A stretch of 64,000 nt of DNA, taken from assembly GCF_004353825.1 (NCBI RefSeq), contig NZ_SMNA01000002.1, positions 372,001-436,000 of the forward strand, in the 5' to 3' direction. Position numbers and translations under genes: made by a program. A model generated the notes under the pieces. It did no database searches, was not told the origin of the DNA, and saw nothing but the letters and a program-made list of their open reading frames with translations. Positions 36,667 to 45,647 of the stretch are shown piece after piece (the stretch's first letter is position 1; each line of letters opens with the position of its first letter). The DNA comes from Occultella glacieicola (GTDB lineage: Bacteria > Actinomycetota > Actinomycetes > Actinomycetales > Beutenbergiaceae).

Positions 36667-39600
36667 GGGGTCGCCTCCGTGGTGGCGCCGCCGAGGGGAC
36701 CGGTGACCCGAGCCCCTTCCGGCTGCGCCGGGCAGGAGGTCCGCACCGCGCAGGTCCGGCACAGCGGGCCGGGCTGCGCGACGAAGCCGGCGCCGGCCAT
36801 GGTCTCGGCCGCCCCGGCGAGCATCTCGGTGGCCCAGCCCGGGTCGGGATCCTCACGCAGCGGCGTCTGGTCCCGGGTCACCGCCCCGGACTTCGCGCCG
36901 GTGCCCACGTAGAGGAGCGCGGCGCCCGCACCGCGCTGCCCGTCACGGTCACCGAACGCGCCCTGCTCGACGGCCACCTGGTAGCTACCGAGTTGCGGGT
37001 TGCGGGCGGCGTCGGCGGCACTGATCGCGGTGCTGCCGGTCTTGAGGTCGACGATCCGCACCCCGGCGTCGGTGTGCTCGACCCGGTCCACCCGGCCCCG
37101 GAGGGCGACCCGGCCCAGGTCCGCGGCGAACTCGACCTCGGTCTCCACCGGTCCCGGGTGCGCTGCCTGGTAGCCGGCCAGCTTGCGGACCATCTCCTCC
37201 GCCCGGCCCCGGTCCCGGCGGCCGACCCAGCCGTCCCCCAGGTCCAGCTCGTGCCAGCGCGCGTCAAGTTCGGCGAGCAACTCGGCCTCGGTTCCGTGCG
37301 GCGCCGCCGCGGCGATCTCGTGGACGAGGTTGCCGAGGCTCTGCGATGCACTGTCCCCCCGGCGCCCGCCCGAGGTGGTCAGTGCCCAGCGCAACGGACA
37401 GGCTGCGACGGTCTCGACGGTGGAGGGGGTGACGGTGACCGGGATGCCCTCGCGCCAGAGCGGCTCGGCGGACGTCGGTGCGGTCAGCGCCGGCCAGGTG
37501 GCCGGGTCCGCGCCGGGCACGCGGTGTCCGGCCAGATGGGTGAGGACCGCGGCCGCCTCGGACGCTCGGGCCACCTCGTCGGCGCTCACGCGCGCCCCAC
37601 CGAGCACCGGGCGCACCGCCGCCCGGAGCTCGCCCACCAGGCCCCGCAGGTCCAGTGGGCTGGGCACCCCCCGGACGGCCGCGGACTCGGCGCCGTCCGG
37701 GGCAAGTGCCTCGAAGAACGCCGAGGGCCGGGCATCGGTGTCCAGGACCGCGGTGACCAGCAGGCACCGGCGGGCCCGTGAGCACGCCATCACGAACGTG
37801 CGCAGCTCCCCCTCGTAGACCTCGCGGCGTGCGCGTCGGTGCCGATCCGCGGCGATGGCACCCCCGCTGCCCCCGTCACCGTCGGCCGAGAGGTCCACGT
37901 GCCGAGCGGTGGCGATGTCGGCGAGGTCGGCGGCACCGAGGAGGGTGTCCCGGATGCGCAGGTCCGGCCAGGTGTCCTCCTGCACCCCGGCCACGACCAC
38001 GACGTCCCACTCCGCACCGGCCGCGCTCGCCGGGGTGTGCACCGCCACCGACTCACCGAGCTCACCGCGGGCGGCGAGGGTATCGGCCGGGAAGTCCTGG
38101 GCGGCCAGATGGTGCAGGAAACCCGCGGGTGTGGATCGGGCGGTGCGGTCCACGAACTGCTCGGCCGCACGGAACAGCGCCATGACGGCGTCCAGGTCCG
38201 CGTCCGCACGGTCGGCGGCCGCGCCGCCGGTGAGGGCGCGCTGCTGCCAGGTCGCGGCCAGGCCCGCAGTGTCCCAGAGGGCCCAGATCACCGTCTCGAC
38301 GCTGGACTCGGGGGCGGCCAGGGCCGCCCGTCCGGCGGCCAGCACGTCGGCCACCCGCTGCGGTCCGAGCCGGTGCCGGGTCGGCAGGCTCGCCGCGATC
38401 CCGGGCTCGGCGAGTGCCGCGGCCAGTAGATCGTCGGAGTGCCGGTCGCCGCCGTCGACCCGTTCGGCCTGGCGCAGCGCCCGTCGTAGGGACCGCAACG
38501 ACACCGGGTCCAGCCCACCGAGCGGGGACAGCAGCAGTTCCGTGCCGGCCACCGGATCGACGGCCCCGGCGAGCACGCACTCGAGAGCGATCAGCAGCGG
38601 CCGGACCGCGGGTTCGTCCCGCAGTGGCCGGTCCGGAGCCGCCATCGCGAGCGGGACCCCGGCGGTGCGCAGACCGCGCCGGATCGTCCCGATGTCCGAG
38701 CCCGAGCGCACGATCACCGCCATCTCGGCCCACGGCACCGCGTCGTGCAGATGCCGCTCCCGCAGTTCCCGGGCGATGAAGGCGACCTCCTGGGCCTGGC
38801 TCGCGAGCACCGCCGTACGCACCTGGCCGTCAGCAGGTCCCGCGGCGGCGCCGGCGCGCCGGCGCCGGGTCTCCTGCATCGTCGGCAGCGACGCGGTCAG
38901 CGTCGAGATCGCCCCGCGCAGCGGCTGCGGATGGCGCCAGACCGAGCCGAGGACATGCTCCGTGGCGCCCCACAGGCCCGGCGCCTCCGGGCCGGAGCCC
39001 GGTCCGCTCCGGGGCGGCGGCAGGGTCGCCGAATGCAGCAACGCCGGCACGCCACCACGGAATCCCTGGACCCCGATGTCCGGGTCGCCGAACAACGCGA
39101 GGCGAGTGCCGTCGTCGGCCATCGCGTCCAGGAGCCGGGCCGTGGCCATCGTGGCGTCCTGGTAGTCGTCGTGGACCACGAGCTCCCAGCGCGGGCGGGG
39201 CACCCCGGGCACCTCACGCTCCCAGGACCGCAGTGCGCCGACGGCCTCGTCGACGATGGTCGCGGCGTCGAAACGGGCGCCGCGGTCCGGTGTCAGCTCA
39301 CCGAGGGAGGTGACCTCGGTGTACTCGGTGAGCAACTGGCCCGCGGCCAGCCACTCCGGTCGGCCGTGACGCCGACCCCACTCCGCCAGGCCCGGACCGT
39401 CGAGGCCTGCCTCGGCGGCGCGCATCAGCAGGTCGCGCAGTTCGTCACGGAAGGCCCGCAGCGCCCGGGTCTGGGGCCCGACGGCGTTCGGCCAGTCGAT
39501 GTGGGCGCCCTCGCCCTCGAGGTGGCCGGCCAGGAGCTCGGCGAGCACCTGGTCCTGCTCGGGTCCCGTGATCAGTGTCGGCGCGGCCTGACCCCGGTGA

Positions 39601-39956
39601 CTCGCCCGCAGCCGGAGGATCGCGAACGCCACCGACGCGGGGGTCCGGACCAGGGCCGTGCCTGTGGTCCGCCGGAGCCTGCGCGCCACCTCGTCGCGGA
39701 GCACCGCCGCGCGTTGGCGGGTCGGCACCAGGAACAGGTGCGAGGGCTGGTTGCGCCCGGCGGACCGGGCCCCGGCCGGAACAGCGAAGGCGTCCACGAA
39801 CACGGCCAGGGCCGTCTGCGTCTTCCCGGACCCCGGCGCGCCGTGCACCACGTGGTGTCCGCCGGCGCCGATGGCCCGCCGCACCGACTCCTGTGCGGGG
39901 TCCAGCGAGCCCGCCGGATCCCACGCAGCAGGCGGGTGACGGGGTGCCGAACTCAT
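36663..39956 (-). CDS. adnA: AdnA-like helicase-nuclease subunit
   Basis: 1097 residues. N-terminal Walker A is HGAPGSGKTQTALAVF; the second acidic box reads VVHDDYQDAT, weaker than in AdnB. The C-terminal nuclease has LGNLVHEIAAA, ALRGRVDRVEH and RIVDLKTGS. An AddB/AdnA-type Fe-S signature is present: AACPLRWAL followed near the end by CRTCAVRTSC. Partner of AdnB. It is immediately upstream of and overlaps adnB by four bases. Confidence 0.92.
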   Translation of the reverse strand: MSSAPRHPPAAWDPAGSLDPAQESVRRAIGAGGHHVVHGAPGSGKTQTALAVFVDAFAVPAGARSAGRNQPSHLFLVPTRQRAAVLRDEVARRLRRTTGTALVRTPASVAFAILRLRASHRGQAAPTLITGPEQDQVLAELLAGHLEGEGAHIDWPNAVGPQTRALRAFRDELRDLLMRAAEAGLDGPGLAEWGRRHGRPEWLAAGQLLTEYTEVTSLGELTPDRGARFDAATIVDEAVGALRSWEREVPGVPRPRWELVVHDDYQDATMATARLLDAMADDGTRLALFGDPDIGVQGFRGGVPALLHSATLPPPRSGPGSGPEAPGLWGATEHVLGSVWRHPQPLRGAISTLTASLPTMQETRRRRAGAAAGPADGQVRTAVLASQAQEVAFIARELRERHLHDAVPWAEMAVIVRSGSDIGTIRRGLRTAGVPLAMAAPDRPLRDEPAVRPLLIALECVLAGAVDPVAGTELLLSPLGGLDPVSLRSLRRALRQAERVDGGDRHSDDLLAAALAEPGIAASLPTRHRLGPQRVADVLAAGRAALAAPESSVETVIWALWDTAGLAATWQQRALTGGAAADRADADLDAVMALFRAAEQFVDRTARSTPAGFLHHLAAQDFPADTLAARGELGESVAVHTPASAAGAEWDVVVVAGVQEDTWPDLRIRDTLLGAADLADIATARHVDLSADGDGGSGGAIAADRHRRARREVYEGELRTFVMACSRARRCLLVTAVLDTDARPSAFFEALAPDGAESAAVRGVPSPLDLRGLVGELRAAVRPVLGGARVSADEVARASEAAAVLTHLAGHRVPGADPATWPALTAPTSAEPLWREGIPVTVTPSTVETVAACPLRWALTTSGGRRGDSASQSLGNLVHEIAAAAPHGTEAELLAELDARWHELDLGDGWVGRRDRGRAEEMVRKLAGYQAAHPGPVETEVEFAADLGRVALRGRVDRVEHTDAGVRIVDLKTGSTAISAADAARNPQLGSYQVAVEQGAFGDRDGQRGAGAALLYVGTGAKSGAVTRDQTPLREDPDPGWATEMLAGAAETMAGAGFVAQPGPLCRTCAVRTSCPAQPEGARVTGPLGGATTEATP

Positions 39957-40035
39957 GCGGGCATCACATCACGTGGAGCCGACACCCGGGCGGTTCCCAC
40001 CCCACCGAGGCGGGACGCCAGCGGGTGGTGGACCG

Positions 40036-40806
40036 TCACGGATTCGGCCAGGGGTTCGGCAGGCAGCCCCCCAGGCTCATGCTCTGCTGCACCATGACGG
40101 GCGCGGGAGCGCCGGCCGCCGGGCACTGGGCATGCTGGTGCCCGAGCAGGTGACCCACCTCGTGCGTCACCAGGTACTGGCGGTAGGACGTCACGTCCCC
40201 GCCACCCTCCAGGAACGGGTCGGCGCCGTTCGCCCAGCGTTGCGCGTTCAGCGCCGCGTGTCCGTTGCGGCCACAGGAGTAGAGGGAGACCGTGCGCAGC
40301 GGGACGCACAGCTGGTCGATGCGGGTCGGCGAGGCCAGGACCACCCGCAGGTCCGCGTTGCCGTCGGTGCGCGCGAAGCTGATCGCTCCCCCGGCGCCCC
40401 AGCCGCGCGGGTCGTTGAGGACCTCCAGCACGAATTGAGCGAACGCCGCGCCGTCCACGGGCAGGCCGGCCTCGACCTCCACCCGGACCTGGAGCACCTC
40501 CGGGGCGTCGGGGACCGGCGCGGCCACCACGCCCGGGATGACCAGCAGCTCCCCGCCCAGGGTGGTGGGCACCGCCCGGTCGAGCACGCCGGCCCGGGCA
40601 TCCGCCAGCTCCTCCGGGCTCGGCGCCGGCACCGGCGTCGGCGGCGCCGGGCCGATGACCGCCTCCGGCCGGACCGGGTCGGCCGGACCGGACTTGGCCA
40701 GCCGCTCCGACGGGGGCCATCGATCCGAGAGCACGGTCGGCGCGATCACAAGGCCCGCGAGCAACCCCACGAGGAGGGCAGCGATCAACCAGGCCCGGGC
40801 ACGCAT
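40036..40806 (-). CDS. DUF3152 protein, secreted/membrane-anchored with metzincin-like zinc motif
   Basis: 256 residues. N-terminal signal-anchor helix AWLIAALLVGLLAGLVIAP, then a Pro-rich linker and the DUF3152 domain (FAQFVLEVLNDPRGWG; CVPLRTVSLYSCGRNGHAALN). The C-terminus contains VTHEVGHLLGHQHAQC, a perfect HExxHxxGxxH metzincin-type motif, then PVMVQQS, a possible Met-turn. The family is annotated as unknown but looks like an extracytoplasmic metallopeptidase. Confidence 0.88.
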   Translation of the reverse strand: MRARAWLIAALLVGLLAGLVIAPTVLSDRWPPSERLAKSGPADPVRPEAVIGPAPPTPVPAPSPEELADARAGVLDRAVPTTLGGELLVIPGVVAAPVPDAPEVLQVRVEVEAGLPVDGAAFAQFVLEVLNDPRGWGAGGAISFARTDGNADLRVVLASPTRIDQLCVPLRTVSLYSCGRNGHAALNAQRWANGADPFLEGGGDVTSYRQYLVTHEVGHLLGHQHAQCPAAGAPAPVMVQQSMSLGGCLPNPWPNP

Positions 40807-40961
40807 GGGTCCATGGTGTCATCGACCGGGACATAGACTCGAACCCGCAGCCGCACGCCGGAGGCGGACCACCGCCCGACGCACCGGCCCGCATCCGAAC
40901 GGCGCACGCGCCGGACCCCGCCGACCTGGCGGACGGCCGCCTGAGACTCGAGGAGAGCACC

Positions 40962-41204
40962 ATGGAGATCACCATCGGCATCAAGAACGTCGCCCGCGAG
41001 CTGAGCCTGGAGGTCAGCGAGGACGGGGATGCCGTGGTCGCGGCGATCAACGCAGCCATCGCCAAGGCGGCCGACGGCGAGAACGGCGGGGTGCTCGACC
41101 TCACCGACACCAAGGGCCGGCGCGTGGTGGTCCCCGTGGCCGCACTCGGCTACGTGGAGATCGGCGCCGACGAGCCGCGCCGGGTCGGATTCGGCACGCT
41201 CTGA
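40962..41204 (+). CDS. DUF3107 family protein
   Basis: 80 residues, full family length (MEITIGIKNVARELSLEV ... VVVPVAALGYVEIGADEPRR). A small, soluble, universally conserved actinobacterial protein of unknown role. The ribosome binding site GAGGAGAG precedes the ATG. A TAGACT -10 box sits about 120 nt upstream (40834-40839), so this gene may have a 110-nt leader. Confidence 0.92.
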   Translation: MEITIGIKNVARELSLEVSEDGDAVVAAINAAIAKAADGENGGVLDLTDTKGRRVVVPVAALGYVEIGADEPRRVGFGTL

Positions 41205-41223
41205 TCGGGGCGCCCGGTCCCCG

Positions 41224-42048
41224 ATGACCAGACGGCCCGCCTACTTCGAACCCGTCGGCACCGACCGCTACCTCCCGACCGAACACGCCGGTGGCGCCTG
41301 GCGCGACGACGAGATCCACTTCAGCCCGCTCGGCGGGCTGATCACGCACGCGATCGACCAGCACCGCGCAGGCCGGCACGACCCGGACCAGCACCCGGAC
41401 CAGCACCCGGACCAGCACGATGACGGCAAGCACCTCGGCCGGATCAGCTTCGACATCCTGGGGCGGCTCGGCACGGACGAGTGCGGGATCCGGGTCGAGA
41501 CGATCCGGCCGGGCCGGACCATCGAACTCGTCGAGGCCACCGCGAGCATCGGCGGGAGAGCGGCCGTGCTGGCCCGGGCCTGGTTCGTCGCGTCCGGCGA
41601 CACCGCGACGGTGGCCGGCGGGCAGCCGGCACCCCTGCCGGCGCCGGACCAGGCGGCCCGTCATCCGATGACGCAGCACTGGGGTGGTGGCTTCGTGACC
41701 TCCCTGGACGTGCGGGCGACGGCACCGGCCCAACCGGGCCGCACCACCGCCTGGGTGCGCACCGGCACGGACCTGGTGGCGGGTGAGCGGGTCAGCCCGC
41801 ACGCCGGCTTCATCGCCCTCGTCGACACCGCGAACGGCATCGCCGTGCGCCAGTCGCCGGCCAGGTGGATGTTCCCGAACCTCGACCTGACCCTCCACCT
41901 GCACCGGGTTCCATCCGGTGAGTGGACCGGGCTCGACACCACCGTGACGTTCGGACAAGAGGGCCTGGGGCTGACCAGCACCGTCCTGCACGACGCCTCC
42001 GGCCCCGTCGGTCGAGCGGAGCAACTCCTGACCGTGCGGCAGCTCTGA
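41224..42048 (+). CDS. Acyl-CoA thioesterase-like (double hotdog) protein
   Basis: 274 residues. Tandem hotdog features: SPLGGLITHAIDQH, LGRISFDILGRLGTDE, IRPGRTIELVEATASIGGRAAVLARAW, and in the C-terminal half GFIALVDTANGI and WMFPNLDLTLHLHRVPSGEW with the usual LDTxxTFGQEG ending. Probably hydrolyses an acyl-CoA. An insertion DPDQHPDQHPDQHDD interrupts the first domain. The start codon lies 20 nt after DUF3107. Confidence 0.82.
   Translation: MTRRPAYFEPVGTDRYLPTEHAGGAWRDDEIHFSPLGGLITHAIDQHRAGRHDPDQHPDQHPDQHDDGKHLGRISFDILGRLGTDECGIRVETIRPGRTIELVEATASIGGRAAVLARAWFVASGDTATVAGGQPAPLPAPDQAARHPMTQHWGGGFVTSLDVRATAPAQPGRTTAWVRTGTDLVAGERVSPHAGFIALVDTANGIAVRQSPARWMFPNLDLTLHLHRVPSGEWTGLDTTVTFGQEGLGLTSTVLHDASGPVGRAEQLLTVRQL
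41393..41417 (+). repeat. 12-bp tandem repeat (gaccagcacccg) in the thioesterase gene
   Basis: About three copies in frame, encoding DQHP repeats in a surface loop before GKHLGRISF. Confidence 0.75.
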
Positions 42049-42090
42049 GGCACGTGCCGGGCCCCAGCACGGCGGCCGGCCGGCTGGCGC

Positions 42091-42272
42091 TAGACTGGTG
42101 CCGTACACGGTTGCCCGGTCGCCACTTCACTGGTAGATCACGCGGTACACGTCGGCCCCGGCCGGCAACGAATCCTTCGCGATCGGCTGCCACGACCAGG
42201 CGTCCTTCCTCTCCCCCACGCCGCGTGGGGCGGATCCGAGCGAGCGGCGCCGCCAACCGAAGGCATCCTCAG
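42091..42272 (+). promoter_or_regulatory. Promoter and long leader of the DEAD-box helicase gene
   Basis: TAGACT (42091-42096) would start transcription near 42103, leaving about 170 untranslated bases before the TTG start. The leader holds a 7-bp hairpin CCCCACG/CGTGGGG around CCG (42214-42230) and the similar segments CCGTACACGG and GCGGTACACG. DEAD-box helicase genes often have regulated, cold-responsive leaders, so this may be one; no Rfam family was recognised. Confidence 0.4.
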
Positions 42273-43946
42273 TTGAACGATCACGACACCACAGCTCCCG
42301 ACCTGCTCGATCCGATCGCCCCCACCGCCGAGCCGGCCGACCCCGCGGAGGCCCTCGACGACGTCGTCGGCGAGACCGTCGACGCCCCGGCCATCGACCC
42401 GCACGCGGAGGTCGCCAAGACGTTCGCCGACTTCGGCGTGGACGCCGCGATCGCGGAGGCGCTCTCCGACGTCGGGATCACGCACCCGTTCCCGATCCAG
42501 GCGCTCACCCTCCCGGTGGCCCTGCAGGGTCGCGACATCATCGGTCAGGCCAAGACCGGCACCGGCAAGACCCTCGGCTTCGGCATCCCGCTGCTGCAGG
42601 GTGTGGCCGGGCCCGGCGAGGACGGCTGGGACGCCGTCCGCGAGCAGGGCAAGCCCCAGGCGCTCGTGATCGTGCCGACCCGTGAGCTCGCGGTCCAGGT
42701 CGCCGGCGACCTGGCCACCGCCTCCCGCAAGCGGTCCGTGCGCGTGCTGCAGGTCTACGGCGGCCGCGCCTACGAGCCCCAGATCGACGCGCTCACGAAG
42801 GGCGTCGAGGTCGTCGTCGGCACCCCGGGCCGGATGATCGACCTGCTCAAGCAGGGCTACCTCGACCTCGGCCACGTGCGCACCGTGGTCCTCGACGAGG
42901 CCGACGAGATGCTCGACCTCGGCTTCCTCCCGGACGTGGAGACCCTCCTCTCCCGCACCCCGGCGAACCGCCACACGATGCTGTTCTCGGCCACCATGCC
43001 CGGCCCGGTCATCGCGATGGCCCGCCGTTACATGAGCCGTCCGACGCACATCCGCGCGCACGACCCCAACGACGACGGCGCCACCCTGAAGGCGATCAAG
43101 CAGGTGGTCTACCGCGCCCACGCCCTCGACAAGATCGAGATGCTGGCCCGCATCCTGCAGGCCAAGGAACGCGGCCTGACCATCGTGTTCACGCGCACCA
43201 AGCGGACCGCCGCGAAGGTCGCCGACGATCTGAACGACCGCAACTTCGCCGCCGCCGCGATCCACGGCGACCTCGGCCAGGGCGCACGTGAGCAGGCCCT
43301 GCGGGCCTTCCGCAACGGCAAGGTGGACGTGCTGGTGGCCACGGACGTGGCGGCCCGCGGGATCGACATCGACGACGTCACGCACGTCGTCAACTACCAG
43401 TGCCCCGAGGACGAGAAGACCTACCTGCACCGCACCGGGCGCACCGGCCGCGCCGGCAACACCGGCACCGCGGTCACGTTCGTGGACTGGGACGACGTCC
43501 CGCGCTGGGGCCTCATCGACCGCGCCCTGGAACTGGGCATCGGGGAGCCGCCGGAGACCTACTCCTCCTCGCCGCACCTGTACAGCGACCTGGAGATCCC
43601 CGAGGGTGTCAAGGGCCGGCTGCCCCGGTCCGAGCAGACCCGCGCCGGCCTGGCCGCCGAGGCCGTCGAGGATCTCGGCGAGACCGGCAAGCGGACCGGG
43701 TCGGGCGAGCGCTCCGGTCGGGGCCGCGAGGCCAAGCACGACGGCGGCCGGCCGCCCCGGGAGCGTCGCCGCCGCCGGGAGGACGGTCCGGCACGCCAGG
43801 GCGACGGCGGACCGTCGGGTTCGCCGAGCCCGTCCGGTTCGTCCGGGGCCGCCGCCGGGGACGGCCCGTCACCGGCTCGCAAGCGTCGCCGCCGCCGTAC
43901 CCGCGGCGGTCAGCCCACCACTCAGTCCGCGCCGACCGCGGAGTGA
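42273..43946 (+). CDS. DEAD/DEAH-box RNA helicase (RhlE/DeaD-like)
   Basis: 557 residues from TTG 42273. Core motifs are Q-motif FPIQALTLP, AKTGTGKT, PTRELAVQV, GTPGRMIDLL, VLDEADEMLDLGF, SATMP, ARGIDIDDVTHVVNYQ and HRTGRTGRAGN. The C-terminal 110 residues form a basic Arg/Gly/Pro/Ser tail ending KRRRRRTRGGQ, which is an RNA-binding tail. Probable role in ribosome assembly or RNA decay. A long leader precedes the gene. Confidence 0.94.
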   Translation: MNDHDTTAPDLLDPIAPTAEPADPAEALDDVVGETVDAPAIDPHAEVAKTFADFGVDAAIAEALSDVGITHPFPIQALTLPVALQGRDIIGQAKTGTGKTLGFGIPLLQGVAGPGEDGWDAVREQGKPQALVIVPTRELAVQVAGDLATASRKRSVRVLQVYGGRAYEPQIDALTKGVEVVVGTPGRMIDLLKQGYLDLGHVRTVVLDEADEMLDLGFLPDVETLLSRTPANRHTMLFSATMPGPVIAMARRYMSRPTHIRAHDPNDDGATLKAIKQVVYRAHALDKIEMLARILQAKERGLTIVFTRTKRTAAKVADDLNDRNFAAAAIHGDLGQGAREQALRAFRNGKVDVLVATDVAARGIDIDDVTHVVNYQCPEDEKTYLHRTGRTGRAGNTGTAVTFVDWDDVPRWGLIDRALELGIGEPPETYSSSPHLYSDLEIPEGVKGRLPRSEQTRAGLAAEAVEDLGETGKRTGSGERSGRGREAKHDGGRPPRERRRRREDGPARQGDGGPSGSPSPSGSSGAAAGDGPSPARKRRRRRTRGGQPTTQSAPTAE

Positions 43947-43977
43947 GGGCGGCCTGAGCATCGTCCACAGCAAGCGC

Positions 43978-44044
43978 GCTGAGATAGGACCTGACACGTC
44001 GACCTCGACCGTCCCGACGTCCTAGCTCAGCACGGCAGGTCCTA
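43978..44044. repeat. Intergenic inverted-repeat element with three copies of a TAGGAC motif
   Basis: TAGGACCTG (43985-43993) and its exact complement CAGGTCCTA (44036-44044) flank a middle copy, GTCCTAGCTCAGC (44019-44031), that is complementary to the first arm's GCTGAGATAGGAC except for one base. An additional ACGTCG/CGACGT stem lies inside. Two mutually exclusive hairpins are possible. It sits between two converging genes and may act as terminator or be a mobile or recombination remnant. Confidence 0.6.
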
Positions 44045-44107
44045 GGTCACCGCACGGTGTGCGGGGGCCCGGCGGAAGCGCGCGCGGCGCCCGCCGCGGC
44101 CGGCGCC

Positions 44108-44725
44108 TCAGGCCGCCTCGATGAACGCCTGGATGGCGTCCGCGATGAGCTGCACGGCGATCGCCGCGAGCAGCAGGCCGGCGATCCGGGTGACCAGGAG
44201 GGTGCCGCCGTCGCCGAGGACCCGGTGGATGATCCCGGCGAACCGCATCGCCAGGAACAGGGACAGGTGCACCGCCACGATCGCGAGCAGGATCGCGACC
44301 CAGTCCGCGACGCTGCCGTCCGAGCCCTGCACGGCGAGCATCGAGGCCACGATCGCCCCCGGCCCGGCCAGCAGCGGCGTACCCAGCGGCACCAGGGCGA
44401 CGTTGACCTTGCCGGAGGCCTGTGGTTCCTCGGTCTTGCCGGTGAGCAGGTCCATCGCCACCAGCAGCAGGAGCAGTCCACCCGAGGCCTGCAGGGCGGG
44501 TACCGAGATGTGCAGGAAGTTCAGGATCCCCTGACCGAACAGGACGAACGCGAGGATCACCCCGAACGCCACGAGCACCGCCTGGCGGGCCGCCCGGGCG
44601 CGCTGCTTCGCGGTCATCGTGGACGTGAGGGCGAGGAACACCGGCACCGTGCCGGGTGGGTCCATGATCACGAACAGGGTCAGGAACGTGGTCAGGAAGA
44701 GGGTGCCGTCCAGGACCGCGCTCAC
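44108..44725 (-). CDS. MarC family integral membrane protein
   Basis: 205 residues with six hydrophobic helices. Diagnostic segments: FVIMDPPGTVPVFLALT near the N-terminus, and LVPLGTPLLAGPGAIVASMLA in the middle. The MarC family was once linked to multiple antibiotic resistance, without proof; transport function is unknown. The GTG start overlaps the stop of the PHP gene (GTGA), so the two are co-translated. Confidence 0.92.
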   Translation of the reverse strand: MSAVLDGTLFLTTFLTLFVIMDPPGTVPVFLALTSTMTAKQRARAARQAVLVAFGVILAFVLFGQGILNFLHISVPALQASGGLLLLLVAMDLLTGKTEEPQASGKVNVALVPLGTPLLAGPGAIVASMLAVQGSDGSVADWVAILLAIVAVHLSLFLAMRFAGIIHRVLGDGGTLLVTRIAGLLLAAIAVQLIADAIQAFIEAA

Positions 44726-45564
44726 GGCCGGACCACCGGCATCCGCCCCTGCTCCTCGATCCGGGCCAGCACCTGCGGGTCGGTCGTGTGCTCGCCGAGC
44801 CGGTTCGGCTTGCCGGCGCCGTGGTAGTCGCTCGAGCCGGTCACGAACAGGCCGAGCTCATCGGCGAGCGCGAGCAGTTCGGCGACGGCGGCCGGGGCGT
44901 GGTCGCGGTGGTGCACCTCGAGCCCGGCGAGGCCGGCCCCGGCCATCTCCCGGATCACGTCGTCGCCGACCACGCGCCCGCGCAGGACCGCGCGGGGGTG
45001 CGCGAACACGGGCACGCCACCGGCGCCGCGGACGAGACCGACCGCGGCGACGGCGTCGGGCGCGTGATAACGGACGTAGTACGGCCCCGCGGGCGACAGG
45101 ACGCGCTCGAACGCGGCGGAGCGGTCCGTCAGGTATCCCTTCGCCACCAGGGCATCGGCGATGTGCGGGCGCCCGATGGTGGTCCCCGGCTGTGCCTGCG
45201 CCTGCACGTCCGCCCAAGTGAGCTCGTAGTCCACGGCGAGGCGGGTGACCATGTCCTGGGCGCGGGTGTCGCGCGAACCCCGGGACGCCAGCAGCTGCGC
45301 GACAAGCGCCGGGTCGTCGGGGTCGTGCAGATAGCTGAGCAGGTGCACGCTCATCCGGCCGGCCCGGGCGGAGATCTCCGTGCCGCGGACCAGGGCCACC
45401 CCGGTGGCGGGGACGGCGTCGGCGGCCTCGGCCCAGCCGGCGGTCGTGTCGTGGTCGGTGAGGGCCACCACGTCCAGGCCGGCCGCCGCGGCGTCGCGCA
45501 TCAGAGTGGCCGGCGCGTCGGTGCCGTCGGACACGCGTGAGTGCGTGTGCAGATCGATGCGCAT
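44722..45564 (-). CDS. PHP domain phosphoesterase (RNase AM / YciV-like)
   Basis: 280 residues. All PHP metal-binding motifs are present: DLHTHSRVSDGT, ALTDHDT, RGTEIS, VPVFAHPRAV and GSSDYHGAG. These proteins hydrolyse 3'-phosphoadenosine-5'-phosphate-type substrates or short RNA 5' ends; which applies here is not shown. ATG 45564 is preferred because a -10 box lies 8 nt upstream. Followed by marC with overlap. Confidence 0.92.
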   Translation of the reverse strand: MRIDLHTHSRVSDGTDAPATLMRDAAAAGLDVVALTDHDTTAGWAEAADAVPATGVALVRGTEISARAGRMSVHLLSYLHDPDDPALVAQLLASRGSRDTRAQDMVTRLAVDYELTWADVQAQAQPGTTIGRPHIADALVAKGYLTDRSAAFERVLSPAGPYYVRYHAPDAVAAVGLVRGAGGVPVFAHPRAVLRGRVVGDDVIREMAGAGLAGLEVHHRDHAPAAVAELLALADELGLFVTGSSDYHGAGKPNRLGEHTTDPQVLARIEEQGRMPVVRP

Positions 45565-45572
45565 GGGACCCC

Positions 45573-45578
45573 AGACTA
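45573..45578 (-). promoter_or_regulatory. -10 box TAGTCT upstream of PHP-marC
   Basis: On the minus strand TAGTCT ends 8 nt before ATG 45564; the transcript would be leaderless or nearly so. Confidence 0.5.
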
Positions 45579-45647
45579 GGTCCTCGGCGACCCTGAATCC
45601 CACCACGTGAGACGCGCACGGGCGGGCAGCAATGAGACGATGAGCAC

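Noticed and set aside
33628-40097. Several long plus-strand frames opposite adnB and adnA
   Set aside because: They are antisense to helicase-nuclease genes with full motif sets and contain no recognisable domain.
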